Part shown: positions 1 through 11,999 of the stretch, piece after piece
Numbering within the stretch: the stretch's first letter is position 1
How the letters are laid out: every line of letters starts with the position of its first letter
NCBI GenBank assembly: GCA_940671915.1
Contig: CALNVZ010000174.1
Span: 22,067,295-22,131,294, forward strand
DNA from: Paracentrotus lividus
Taxonomy: Eukaryota > Echinodermata > Echinoidea > Camarodonta > Echinidae
Reading direction: 5' to 3'
DNA length: 64,000 nt
Translations under genes and position numbers: made by a program
The notes under the pieces: generated by a model
What the model was told of the DNA's origin: nothing
What the model saw: only the letters and a program-made list of their open reading frames with translations
The model's database searches: none

Positions 1-329
1 GATTAACTTCTAAACTGGTTAGAGCATTCTGATTGGAAGAGTACAACGAGTCTTTGTTAACGGAGAATCTTCGAACTGGTTCCTGTTACAAGTTGGAATT
101 CCCAAAGTGTCCTAGGACCGCGTCCTCTTCTGAATTTCATATAAATATCCCATCTAAATGAAAAATAGCAGAAAGTAGCATTATTTGCTGACTGACACGA
201 AGCTCTACAATGCTTTGAAGCACCTACACAGACAAAAACCTTCAAGATGATTTAAATACCTTTTGAAATGGTCAGAAGTGCAATTACCCTTCAACGATGA
301 CAAATGAAGTGCTGCATATCGGCAGGAGA

Positions 330-1100
330 ACCTTGAAGAATGATACCATATGCATGAGAAAGATCTCGCAATCAGTGGAAGCCGAAAGGACCTCGGAGTA
401 ATAATCGACTGTCAGCTGAAATTTCACCAGCACGTGTTCATCAGCAGTAAGCACAGGGATACAACTCCTTTGGGATTATGAAAAGAACCTTCACTCAACT
501 TACGAAGACAACTCTACCACTGCTCTTCAAGACCTTAATAAGGACCTCATCTAGAATATGGGAGTGTACTCTGGCATAGCAGGCATAGAAGATGCAAAAG
601 AGATAGAAAGAGTCCAGAGAAGAGCAACGAAACTGGTTAGAGAGCTGAAGAACGTTCCTCAGCGGCTCAAGAACTAGACATGTATCCCTGTTATACAGAG
701 GAGAAGAGAGGAGACATGATCTTTGTTCACCAAATAATTCAGGGCTAGTCATCTCCACCCAAGATCATTCTTTACAAGATCAGTAAGCAGAGCGACAAGG
801 GACACCGACTCAAGCTTCAAAAAGAATACTGTAGACTGGAAGTCGCAGCAAGTCTTCAGCAGAAGAGTGATCGACGACTGGAACAGTTTACCAGAGAGAT
901 AGTCATCTGCCAACCAACAGAACAATTATTCAAAAGGCATGTAGACAAATACTGGTGGGATCATCGCTTTGATCTACCATGACTACCACTCCTCTGCATG
1001 CGTAAAGTAATAATTTCACCAGACTAAACCACAGATGCAGTGACCGGGAATTACAGGCCACCACCTTCTTCCCGTATCAGATGATGATGATGATGATGAG
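330..1100 (+). pseudogene. 3' remnant of a non-LTR (Jockey/CR1-like) reverse transcriptase ORF
   Basis: Broken frames on the + strand spell pieces of the C-terminal third of non-LTR reverse transcriptases in the right order: KDLGVIIDCQLKF near 385-420, RPHLEYG with a following W near 540-570, VQRRATKLV near 612-640, RRGDMI near 708-722, and LFKRH.DKYW near 925-955. Several frameshifts and stops separate them, so this is a dead, 5'-truncated copy. It ends in an (ATG)n run at about 1081-1098, the kind of short microsatellite often left at the 3' end of such LINEs. Clade is inferred by motif memory only. Confidence 0.7.
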
Positions 1101-1666
1101 CAAAAACTTCAAAAAATGTCAGTCTACACCAATTAGCACACATGGGACTAGACACAAACGATCGGTGTTTTAAGAAATATCAGGGTCATTTCTGCTCTGA
1201 TATTTGACTTGAAATTAGTTTTAATATCACATTTAGGTGTTTGGAATAGTCCTCAAATGTTTTAATACCTACATACCTAGTGTTATATTCCAAATTTTCC
1301 CTGTGCTGGCAAAAAATTTTGAGGGTCAACTCGGGCAACTACTTTTTGATAATTCCTCTGATCTGAGGGTCCTGGTAGGTAATCTAGGCGCCCCGGGCGC
1401 CCGGGCGCCCCTTAATGTTGAGCCCTGCTTAATACGAAGTCTGGCAAATGAGACAGGACAGGTCAATGTGATCACAGAAAGGCTAAAGGAAACAACATGA
1501 AGAGCTAACCCCAGTCATTTGTTGTTAAGCATGCTACTGGAAAACCATTTACATTGGATTGAATGTTTACACATTGAAAGTGCTATTCTTTATACATCCT
1601 GAGATATTTTTGTAATGAATGTTGAAGTAGAACGTTATTTTGTCCTTAAATTTTAAAGAGGTTTAA
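1101..1666. other. intergenic, no gene seen
   Basis: No coding signal recognised. A GC-rich palindrome of GGCGCC/CCGGG units sits at 1387-1411 in otherwise AT-rich sequence. Confidence 0.5.
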
Positions 1667-2531
1667 CCCTTTGTGCGCTGATTTGATTTTCAGTGAATAA
1701 TGATGACGATTGTTGATTTGGTATTTACCTTAAATCTTGAATGCCTTTTCCCTTGGTTCAAACTAGCACTTATGTACTATATGTTCCTTAACCCGTACAC
1801 TGCTAAGGGCCAGAAAAGTGGCCCAAGGACCAATTTTCATGTTTTTCTTTAATTGAGGATTAATTAGGGCAACTAAACTATGCTTAAATGATGAAACATA
1901 TTTAATTTGAAGATATAAACAATAAAAATATGAAATTGGATGATTATGTGAAATTTTATAACAAAAATAAGGCTAATAAAAATGGCAAAATTTTGCAAAA
2001 TACCGCAAAATTATGCACATGTGGGACTACGCGGAAATTCATGGCTTATGACGCAAATTTTAAAAAACTAAATGAGATAAAACAATAAAACTTTCAGTTT
2101 TAGGTTCCTATGATATCATTCTACAAGATTAGATCATAAATTGAGATAACTAAATATGTTTGAATATGGAAAATATTAATAATTCATATAATTTTTTGAA
2201 AATATGACTTTTTCAATGATGAATTTTCATCTTGAAATGTCCGAAATGTCCTCAAAATTACGAAAAAACTCTTCAAAACTATTTGAAAATCAAAATTCAA
2301 TATATTACGAATTAATATGATTATTAATTCAATATATAAATATGAAAATCATATTTTTGCTGAATATTTCAAAATTATGGGCTCTAGAATTCCTAAACAA
2401 AATCAAAAACCCCTCAGCAGAAAAATTAATTGCCAGCTTCTCAAAAGATATATGACAGAGTGAACTAATTATTACAATTGTTGAATCTAATTGTACGAAT
2501 GTGCAAAATTGACTCATCAGCGCTCAAAGGG
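1667..2531. mobile_element. TTAA-flanked MITE (piggyBac-like), 865 bp
   Basis: The element begins CCCTTTGTGCGCTGAT and ends ATCAGCGCTCAAAGGG, an inverted pair, and is flanked on both sides by TTAA (1663-1666 and 2532-2535). TTAA target sites with CCC...GGG termini are the piggyBac signature. The interior is AT-rich with no ORF, so the copy is non-autonomous. Confidence 0.8.
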
Positions 2532-2535
2532 TTAA

Positions 2536-3187
2536 TGGATAAGACGGTAGTTTTGGAACAATTGTAGTACATTATTGTCTTATTTTACTGCATATAATTT
2601 ATTGAAAAATGTGTTATTTTTTTTCTCAGATTCAACTGAAGAGCGAGAATCATCACAATTATAATTTCTTCAATTTACATTATTACCTTGCCCTTGAGTT
2701 TTACGGGTTAGAATGTTGAGTTCTATAGGGAAACATGAGAGTGTACATGATAAGAATTGTATGCTTTGAAATCGATTCCTATATCACCAAATTCTTTCGT
2801 CTTGAGTTTGTGTTAATATGAGAGGAAGGTAGTCTTAGTCTTCCATAGACTAGTCCTGTCTACTTTTATCAATCGTTGCCTTATCATAGCAGATTCACAT
2901 GCTTGACAAAGCAAAATTTATTTCCAGAACCGTTTGTTGTTTAAATGTAAACATTTTTAATAAACATTTTTAAAAATAGATGATAATAAATCATGAATAA
3001 AATATAATATTTGACTAGTTACTTGATGATTTACTGTTTAGGATATTACTGGAAATAATGAAAATAGACATAGAGTTTGTTCCCCCCTCCCCCCCAAAAA
3101 AATACTACCGGACTTTAGCAACCAATACCTGTATCTGAGTATATCGATCGGAAAAGTTGTCTTCAGATTTTTAGAAATTATGACTAT
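2536..3187. other. intergenic, no gene seen
   Basis: AT-rich sequence with a short C8/A8 run near 3086-3102; nothing coding recognised. Confidence 0.4.
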
Positions 3188-3552
3188 TTACCTGTATCTT
3201 GGCACAAGTCCTATCTGATTTGATTCAGTGATCACAAAGAAATACCATTTTTTTGCAGCAAATTTCCCAAGTCATCTTGGAAAAGATTATAAATGTGCTC
3301 ATGATGCTATAATATTGAAACTGGCGACAACAGACAACAACATTTATGAAACAATAGCAGCAACTTTTATTATCACCATCTGTAGTCAAACACGAGAAGT
3401 TGAATTGATTATTACATGTATGCTTAACAGGCCTCATTCTTTAAAAAAAAAAGGTGGACTAAAGAGAATTTGCACATTTGCTGCAAATACCTGCATTTAT
3501 TTGTGATCACTGAAACAAATAGAATGGGACTTTCTCAAAGATACAGGTAAAA
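3188..3552. mobile_element. foldback MITE, about 365 bp
   Basis: The left end (TTTACCTGTATCTT...TTCAGTGATCACA) and the right end (TGTGATCACTGAA...AAGATACAGGTAAA) are imperfect inverted repeats of about 50 bp. The interior also pairs loosely (GCAGCAAATTT with its complement near 3475). Open frames across it on both strands are by-products of the inverted repeat. Superfamily not assigned. Confidence 0.7.
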
Positions 3553-4259
3553 AATCATATTTTTATAAGCTGAAACCAAATCTATATTGAATGAGAATTT
3601 GAAAAGTTATTGGTTTCCAAAGTGACAAGTCCTATGGTAATTTTTTTTTTTTTTTTAATCAATTGACAAACTGCAATTTGGATGTCATGGTTACTCATTT
3701 AAATGAAAATCAATGGAATGATCGCTCTCCCAAAGTGGGAGATAGTAATTAGGAGCTGAGTTTTATATACTCTTGATATTTTTATGTAAAAAAATATTAT
3801 TGTATGATTGCTATAATTTCTAATGTAAGTCAAGATAGATGGAATTTCCAATTAGTCAAGTAGAGTTTCAAAGCAAGCTCTTGATTTTCTTTGATATGTG
3901 AAACACTTTATGCACAGATAGAAATGTTTGTAAAGTGCCAACTTTTTAAAACACTGCTGATAAATGGTTTAGTCCGAGCAATTTTAAACTTCAGCACCCG
4001 TAGAAGAAGCAAAGATTTGATATATTACCAGTACTGTAAAAGCTGAAATTTTTGCTGTGGTTTACTAAAATTTGCTTAAATTTTCCCTCATAAGAATAAG
4101 ATTTGTGTACAAGGATCTTTCAAAACATGAAAGTTACTTTTTATTAGAGGGTATCAAAAAATCTTTATAGTAATTTTATGACAAATTATATTTTGTGTCA
4201 CGGATGGACAAATTGCAAACACTTAACTGATCACACTGGACTGTTTCCTTTTTCAACAG

Positions 4260-4329
4260 CCAAGTTCTATGTGGCACAGAGCTTTTGTATGATTATGGAT
4301 TTAAAAAGGGGGAGGAACCATGGAAACAG
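4260..4329 (+). pseudogene. orphan SET-domain terminal exon (KMT5A-like)
   Basis: A 70-bp segment is bounded by a good acceptor (tttcaacag) and donor (CAG|gtaaat). In phase 1 it reads ...GTELLYDYGFKKGEEPWK, the end of a KMT5A/SETD8-type SET domain including the conserved catalytic-site YDYG and the following Trp. It parallels the exon at 18693-18897 (GTEVLYDYG...PW). The upstream part with the RLGR.VNH motif is missing nearby, so this is probably a stranded exon of a second, decayed copy of the same gene family. Confidence 0.65.
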
Positions 4330-4330
4330 G

Positions 4331-5880
4331 TAAATATGTACATGAAGCTACTTGTAAATTATGTGTATTTTTGTCTTGTCTAGTATTTTTTCTCTTAACC
4401 CTGTGCCCTAGCAGCTCCTTTTATCTCCGTTTCCCACCATTTCCAACAACTGCCAGCCCAAAACAAACAAAAAATAGGTTGAAGACTGCTTATGGTAAAA
4501 ATTTTGAGGTTTATTTTTGTTTTTAATTGCTAACCCAGCAGAAAAACAAAATTTAATTTTCATGTTCTCTGTAATGTGTTTTGTATTTGTATTTATTTTC
4601 CATATAAAATTTTCCATATAATTATATACAATTAAATGACAATGTATGGCTGGATTGCCCTGCTCAGCTGCACCTACATGATGCAGCTTTTCTGCAGAGG
4701 GTTCCAGGAGCATAAAGTTATAAGATACAAAACAATATTATTCACAAAAGAACAATGAAATTGAGAAATGAAATTGTTTTAAGACAATTTACATAAGAAT
4801 GTGGAACCAAGCAGCAAAATTCTCTAAAAAAGTAAACCCAACCTTAAAGGTCAAGAAAAGTTTTGGTAAAAGTGAATATTTTCTTCACCGAAATTTGTCT
4901 TCAAATCTAAATGAAATAATGATAATAGCATGCATATAGTGCACAAAATATGGTGTGAAAAATAAATGAGTTTTGGTCAAGCTATTACCTACATGTAAAA
5001 TGTGTTTAAGATATACAGTATCGGGGGACCCGAGTTTTAACCGAAATATTCTTTCTTGATAAAGAACACCTTCTCATGCTCAAAAGTGGATGAAAATTTC
5101 AGAATTCAATTTTTGTGTATACCTTTTTATCATTCTGTGGTCAAATCTCGGAAACAATCTAGCATACGCCCAATAATAAACAACATATTACTGTTATCGA
5201 GAGAGGGCGCTAAATACGATTTAACGGTCAAATTCAAATTTTCAAAAGGAGTCGACATAAAAATTATGCTATGGTCTCGAAATGCTTGTAAGATATATAT
5301 GTCATGATAAACATCCCGTATAATTCACATTTTGAAATCTTTACCAAAACTATATTTGGGCTTTAAACGTAAAGATTAGTTTCGGGAGAGATGGCGCTTC
5401 AGATATTTAATTACTTTGTGAGCTGCAGCAAAACTATCCACATCATACAGTTTTTCCACAATAGATATATGTTCATAGTTTGTTTAAATAAAAATTGACC
5501 TAGAAATGGCTTAATTATTGCAAAACAAAAAAAAAAAACAAAAAACGGAGCAGGTCGTTTTTTTCGAACAGTGCACTGTCCACACACAAAATCAATGCCA
5601 ATTCAAATCACCTGTACATACAACCAGGAACTCTCTGTGCACGCCTATTGTAAGCGCACCATACGAACAGCACAACACAGCAGTCAAATATTTCCAGATT
5701 TTTTATTTTTAATTCATGTGTAAGTGATATTTGTCTACATAATAACAACCATAATATCGTTGTTTTTATACTCCATTTATACCTACCAACCAAAAGCTGG
5801 CATCAAGTACTCGAGAGTCTCCCACCAACAAATAATAAAAAATAAATATAAAATAATAAATATAAAATAATAAATGGTCA
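4331..5880. other. intergenic, no gene seen
   Basis: No gene recognised. Short open frames have no recognisable motifs. An AT-only simple repeat of AATAATAAATATAA type lies at about 5828-5876. Confidence 0.4.
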
Positions 5881-6087
5881 GTGCTAAGAGAGGAAGGAGC
5901 TGACAAGCAATGGACAGTTATGATGACACAGAAGGGTGCATCAGGTGAACTGAGCTATGATAGACTTGGAAGAGTAATGCTAGGGATCCTGACGATACCA
6001 CATACAAATAGGGAGATCGGAAAAATGGCACTTTCCAAATTTGTATCTGCCAACACATGCCGGACCTGGTTGAAAAAGTGCAAATAA
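5881..6087 (+). pseudogene. possible hAT-like transposase scrap
   Basis: A 68-codon open frame reads LSYDRLGRVMLGILTIPHTN followed by a run that could be a decayed version of the 'IPHSNA..ER.FS' heart of hAT-family dimerisation domains. Only this short resemblance supports it. It might be a companion to the clearer fragment at 12850-13156. Confidence 0.3.
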
Positions 6088-6239
6088 AAAACTTTCTGTT
6101 AAGATATTTTGCCTTTTTGAATACATCCACTTATACCAGAGAAGTTGCTTGTTCTTTTGATGTAAATATCTCGGGTGAAATCTATAGAAAATCAGAATTA
6201 CACGACATAGAATCCAAGGGGGTTTGGAGTGCTACGTGA

Positions 6240-6950
6240 TCACGATCGCACTGGAGGCTGCCATTTTGATTTTTTTTTTCTGTTTACTCTCTGACCTTTG
6301 ACATCTCTTCCGGTTCAAAAAATGTCATCGTCCCAAATCCTTTTGAGCTGATGCGATTGCTGAGATCTGTAGCTGTATTGTGATACCAAATACTTCGGAA
6401 GATTTTTTTTGTTAGAGCTGTCAGTTACAAAAATAGGTAAGGCTCAACTTTTAGCGTATTTTTGAGATATATTTCCACTAAAAATCTCAGAAAAGTCAAT
6501 ATAAATAAGTGAAAAAACCCCATAAAAATTATAATGCCTGAAATCTGTGAGGTCTTACGAATCAGATGGTGTACACATGTTGGGCACTACCCATCGCGCC
6601 TGGCCACGATATGGTGTTGAAAATAACATGTAACGTTGTTAGACCCAACAAAAACGGGTCAAAAATGGACTCGATGTACTAAATTTTTCATGAGTAAAAT
6701 CATTTAGTTTGTATGTATTTTTGTATTGTTTTTCTGAATATGCAATGAAAAAACATGTATGAATTATATTATTGCTTTGTTTTTTTTTTATGTGCATGAT
6801 GATGATTAAAATTTAATTTAAACTATGTCAATTTGGCATGACGGGTTGACCTTGACCCCCCCCCCCCGTTTATATATTAATATTCTCTTTAAATATTTTA
6901 TTTGTTCATATTCATAATATTATATCAAATATTTCTATATCTATTTTTGA
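6240..6950. other. intergenic, no gene seen
   Basis: AT-rich DNA with a (C)n tract near 6855-6868. No coding evidence. Confidence 0.4.
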
Positions 6951-6954
6951 CATA

Positions 6955-7520
6955 GGCCCCTAGGCCTAGAGTCTACCTCTATTTGAGAATAAAAATTTGT
7001 TTGTACTATCTTTCACAAGCGGACGGGGGGGGGGGCAATACTTTACAAGCCCCCCCCCCCAAAAAAAAAAGGTCTCCCACCTTCTGAAGCTAGCATTATT
7101 ACCTCCACCGACAAGCTGACAGGGCCCCCCCCCCAAAAATGCCTTTCTATAGCACAGTCACGTAATACCATTTCACTAGCGATCTGGGGGGGGGTCCGGA
7201 GTACCCACCCCCCCGGATCTGCTAGTGAAATGATATCACTATTTCACTTGCGGATCCGGGTGGGGGGGGGTAATCCGCCGACCCCACCCCCCCCCTCCCC
7301 CTGTTGCTATTACGTGACCGTACTCTTGAAGTGAGGGTTTGTTTTTTTTCGTTGTTGGCCTGTCAGCTTGCGGTGGACGGTAATAATGTTAGCTTCAGAG
7401 GTGAGGACCTTTTTTTTGGGGGGCTAGTCAAGTGATTGCCGGCTGCCAGCCCCCCCCCCCCTATTGACAAATCCTGGATCCACCCCTGTATTTAATTCTA
7501 GACTCTATAGGTTATTTTTT
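6955..7520. mobile_element. foldback element with poly-G/poly-C arms
   Basis: Nested inverted repeats: the segment from about 7070 to 7125 (GAAGCTAGCATTATTACC...GACAAGCTGACAGG) is complementary to about 7355-7410. Inner arms (ATTTCACTAGCGATCTGG and its mate) flank the centre near 7225, and the outer ends (TAGAGTCTA near 6965, TAGACTCTATAGG near 7500) also pair. Runs of 8-14 G or C occur at 7024, 7050, 7123, 7184, 7205, 7262, 7288 and 7450. No ORF. Confidence 0.7.
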
Positions 7521-8159
7521 TTTTATTGATCAATTGACTGTGATTTGACCCACCTCTGCTTATTTGTTAATATTAGTATCATATTCATATATCTTTTCTT
7601 TTTACATCCTTATAATCTCTATAAGAATACATTGTAACTTTTGTTAATTTTTTTAGCAGTTTAACATTTTACCATAAGCAGACTTTCCTGTTCTCATATA
7701 TTTTGATATTTTTAGGAACCCTTGGATTGTGCTATTATTGTCCAGACCAAAGGGATCTCCCACAGACATTTTTAGGGCACTTATTAAGCGCCATTCTCCC
7801 CTCAAGGAGATTGATTTGCTCCTTTTTGTTGTAAAAAAAAAATTTGAAGAAGACACTATACTAAAGAAAGCATTTTTGAAGGCCATTTTGTCATACAAAG
7901 ATTCATCAGAAAATGACGCTTTGTGATGGATATGTTTGTATCTGCCGGTACAAGACATCCTATTTAACACAGAATTGATCGAAGGTCATCATTCATTGAT
8001 CTCCTTTTCGAAGACGGACCTGTATATGGCTTGCATGATGTATATAAACTTAGAGGACAAGAAAGGCACAAAAGATTTGCAGAGTTTTCACTCTGGCTGA
8101 AATCGCTTTTCATGCGCGCCCAATGATCGATCACTTTCCGGTGTTTTTGAGGAGGATTA
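7521..8159. other. unassigned segment with one short open frame
   Basis: The + frame 7729-7926 (LLLSRPKGSPTDIF...) is open for 65 codons and Lys/Leu-rich but matches nothing I recognise. It may be a broken upstream exon of the pseudogene that follows; there is no direct proof. Confidence 0.25.
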
Positions 8160-10237
8160 GAACCAAAATGAAGAACAAAGATGTAATAGAACTGGCATAT
8201 TTCCAGAAAACCCCTTAGTGAATCCGTAAAAATATTGATGTCATCTCACAATATCTCCCCTAGAAAAAAACATCTCTGCAGCATACAAAAGAAAAATCAC
8301 CACTTTGAAGAAAACATATCAAAGACTTCTAAAGGACAAACGCCGTGATGGTCCAGCACCCATCTACACATTAATGAATTCACCCTTCACATATCCAGTT
8401 CAGCAGCCACACACACCAAGAGCAAAACCACCATCCCCTCCTCCACCACCACCTCCACCCACACCACCACCACCCCCTCCACCGTCGGCACCTATCCACT
8501 TGCCCCCAATATGCTTCGCCGATTGCATAAGAAGATTCAAATTAAAGATTCAGAGTTAAGAGGAGAGGTGCAGCATTGAAATACTACCTAACTAAATCAT
8601 CAAAAATGCTGAAAAGGGCAGTGTCATACAAGGAGAAAGCAAAGAATAGTACACTGAATAACTCTTTTAGAATGAGAAGTAGCAAAACTAGAAACTGAAA
8701 AGAATACCTACTTGCAGAAAACGAATGGCTAAGAGAAATGGTCCACGACAAGCTTCCAACTAAAGATGATAAGGGGCAGTATACTAGTGATATGTAGAAT
8801 GTGTGCTTTCGTTACTAACCATAATGTCCCATTCAGTCAAGTGGGTCCAGTAATAGAGGCAGTTTTGAAGTTAGGCAAACTTAAAGCGTCAGACATTCAA
8901 GCAAATCCACAGTTAATGACTGGAATATAATGAGACTTGTGATGGCGCAAAATCAACTGAGAGAAGAACTGCCAAGCCAATGTAATCTAAGGTTACTGAG
9001 TGACGAAACCTCCAAGTCTGGAAGCAAGTATGAGGGTATCATGTAACGACTCACAAGGAAGGATGAGAGTTCTTGGACTGAGAGACATTTCCTCCAAATC
9101 AGGGCAAGACGTCTTGAATACTTTGAAGATAATTCTTCAGATATAGATGAAGTCTCCTCCAGTTCAGACGACGCGGCCAAGAAGATTCTGTTAACATAAC
9201 TAGTACCAATGTCTGACAGGGCAAGTACCCAGATAAGGTTTAATGAACTGCTTGAAGATATCGCAAGGAGATCCTCCCCCTCACAGTGGATAATTATGAC
9301 ACCCTGTCAGATCACAGAAATCATTGCTAGGAAAACTGTGTAACTTCTTTTGCGGGTTTGCATGCTCTGTTCATTGTTCTGAGTAGCATCTTCTTCAATA
9401 CTAGAGAGCCAGCAGGGCTTTTTCACTGATGCACCATCCATGATAAATCCTTCAAGAAGGCATCGGAGCCCGGAACCACAAGGCTCATTAAGACAGCATG
9501 TAAACGAGTGTCCCAAGGTGGTGATGAAAAGTCTGGATGCCATGGAAAATTTCTTGAATACCTGAGACCCTGGTTAAAATCAAAAGGCTTCAAGAAGCTT
9601 CCTTTGGAACAATTCAGAGGCAATAGTTTAACATACTATTCAAGAATGCAGGGGCTGTGTTTTTCCTTCACGAAGAACTGAAGAACTTCCTTGAAACAGT
9701 GCAGATAACAAACTCCTGAAATCAGTACGCCATGACGTCTGTGTTCCAGAATATGTAGCGGGATGCAAGGCATTGGGTTTAACATCATTCCTGGTCACGA
9801 TCCCTTTGTGGAACTCAATCGAAGACACTGACATCCATCTCATGGACATAGGCAGAAGGTATCAGGAAATTATTGATTTTCTTGTTCAAGCACAAGCAAA
9901 TGTCAGGGATTCATGGAAGGAACCATGCGACTGTCCTTCACTGAGGATTACAGACTGGACCAGGACGTCATCTTCAGATCATTGGTTCACCATGGGTACA
10001 TGACGACAAGACAGAAGTAATACTCGGACCCATGCTAGCTGCTATGGCACAACTGATGAAGAGAATTTCAGCGATCACCTCGAAGGTAGAAAGTGGAGTG
10101 AGGCAGCCCCTCGATTTCAGGAGAAAGTCAAAGGCCTTCCCAAACACAACAAATTTTCAGAAAGCATATTCGGGCACCTGGATAGACTGCTGAGAGAGAA
10201 GCCAAACTTAACCACCATTGCTGCAGAAGCATTTATA

Positions 10238-10859
10238 ATGTTCTCCCACAATAAGACTCTCACCTGGTTAGAAGGTAAAACTGCTGGCGAAAAGTCCAAG
10301 CTGTTCTCAAAGTCTCGAAAAGCAGTAACAGCACTTCGAGAAGCCTTCCGTAAAAGAGCTAAGGACATACAGCAAGCAAGAAGGACAGCACTGGCAGAAA
10401 AAATTAAAGCAGCAGAAGAAGCCAAAGCAAGAGCCGTAAGAAGGAGAGAAAAGATGACAGAAGACATTGTGTTCTGGGGTTTATGGCAGTCCGAGCAAAG
10501 CGTTGATGAATCACCGACTGTACTTAAAACCAAAACTGACAAAATGGCTGCCCTGAAAGCACAACTCAACTTTCGGCAGGAAGTCCTCCAGCAAAAGCCA
10601 TCAGACATCACTCATAAAGATGTGTACTCATTTTCTAAAAAAGATGAGAGTGGACGGCGAGTCATGTTTGACCACAACAAGCTTGCAGATAACTTAAAGC
10701 TGCTCATCAGACATTCCTTCTTGATTGAAGGAAATACATCCAGTGAAACCAGAAATAGAGATGTTGCTGTTCCCATTCTTGTTGGAAAGTGGGTGCGGCA
10801 CAGATTTACCAGTGATGGCAACGAAGAGTATCACGCCGGAAAAGTCATATCACAGGTTA
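10238..10859 (+). pseudogene. best-preserved coiled-coil exon of the multicopy-family pseudogene
   Basis: This exon is open for about 207 codons and reads on to the splice-like donor CACAG|gttatt. Residues 20-90 form a Lys/Arg/Ala-rich helix (ALREAFRKRAKDIQQARRTA), followed by WGLWQSEQSVDE and KMAALKAQLNFRQEVLQQK, then VPILVGKWVRHRF leading into a Tudor-like C-terminal module completed by the exon at 11881. Lack of stops here contrasts with decay elsewhere in the locus, so it is the most informative piece for a database search. Confidence 0.6.
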
Positions 10860-11880
10860 TTAAAGTTATGACTATTTGCAGCATGTTGAAGGAGCCGGTT
10901 AAATACCTCTCATCATCTTTAACAGCATATCAGCTGTTTTTATTAACATGTTGGAGGAGCCTGGTAAATTCCTCCCAACACATTATCAGTATTATATTTT
11001 CAAGTTTATGAATGGATGTACTGTAACTAATTGTTTTGCTGACAGTGCTGACTCAATTACTTTCTTAAATTTTTCAAAAAATACTTTAATCTTTTATTAC
11101 ATTCTTGCATGTCAAACTTCTTTCTTAAAGAGCCAATTGTTATATTATCAATATATGGTTTGAGATTTTCCTGGTAGCTTATTCACTTCCGGAATGTAAT
11201 AAGTAGAAATAAAAATGGGATGTAATTGAGCCTGACACTGAAAGCTGATTGAACATATATTCAGTTTATCTTCTTTTCAGGTTTCAAGTTCATCTGAATG
11301 CTGTCATACATTACATTGAGTTTAAGTTAATGCATACTTGCAATTTGCGATGCTTTAAAATCATCTGTACTTAGACTGTATTCACAGATTGGCCAAAGCA
11401 TGGCATCCATTATTTGCTATCATCCATACTTTAAATTGTCTGTTTTATCATTTGTCTTATAGCACATGAAGATTTCAGCTTCATTTTGGCATGTTTCTGC
11501 ATGGTGTTTGCATGTTCTATTTGTTTTGTTTATAGCATGTATTATTTTTGAAATTTATGTTAGAGTTTATTTTAAAGCATCATGTTGCCTTGTTGGCTTT
11601 TGAAGAAGTATTAAATTTGTATTTTATATTTTAAGTTTGCTATTTATATTTTTTATTTTAAAAATTACAAATTGTACATTCTGAATGCTGTGTTGCTATG
11701 TTTGATATTTCATAATTCTATTTTAACTAGAAATTATGAAATTTAAGTTCTTGTATATATTGCTTTGCTATGATTGCTGTTTTATTTTTATCTTCTAACA
11801 TGGAAATCATGAAATTGCTAGTTCTTGTTGCCTATAGGTGTTGTACATTATTGATGTAAAATTTTGTCACAATTCTTTCA

Positions 11881-11991
11881 GGTTCCAGGCTCCCAGCATG
11901 GTTCAACATGAAGTACGACGAAGATCCAGCCATCTACACATACCAGTTACTCAAAGATTATGAGGATGGTGATTTAGAGATCTTGGTGTAA
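11881..11991 (+). pseudogene. terminal exon of the multicopy-family pseudogene
   Basis: Acceptor ttctttcag precedes GTTCCAGGC. One frame encodes AWFNMKYDEDPAIYTYQL...GDLEILV and stops with TAA. Joined to the upstream exon (GKVISQ|VPG) it is out of frame by one base, consistent with loss of a single T in the expected VPGFPAW. Confidence 0.6.
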
Positions 11992-11999
11992 TTCAAATG

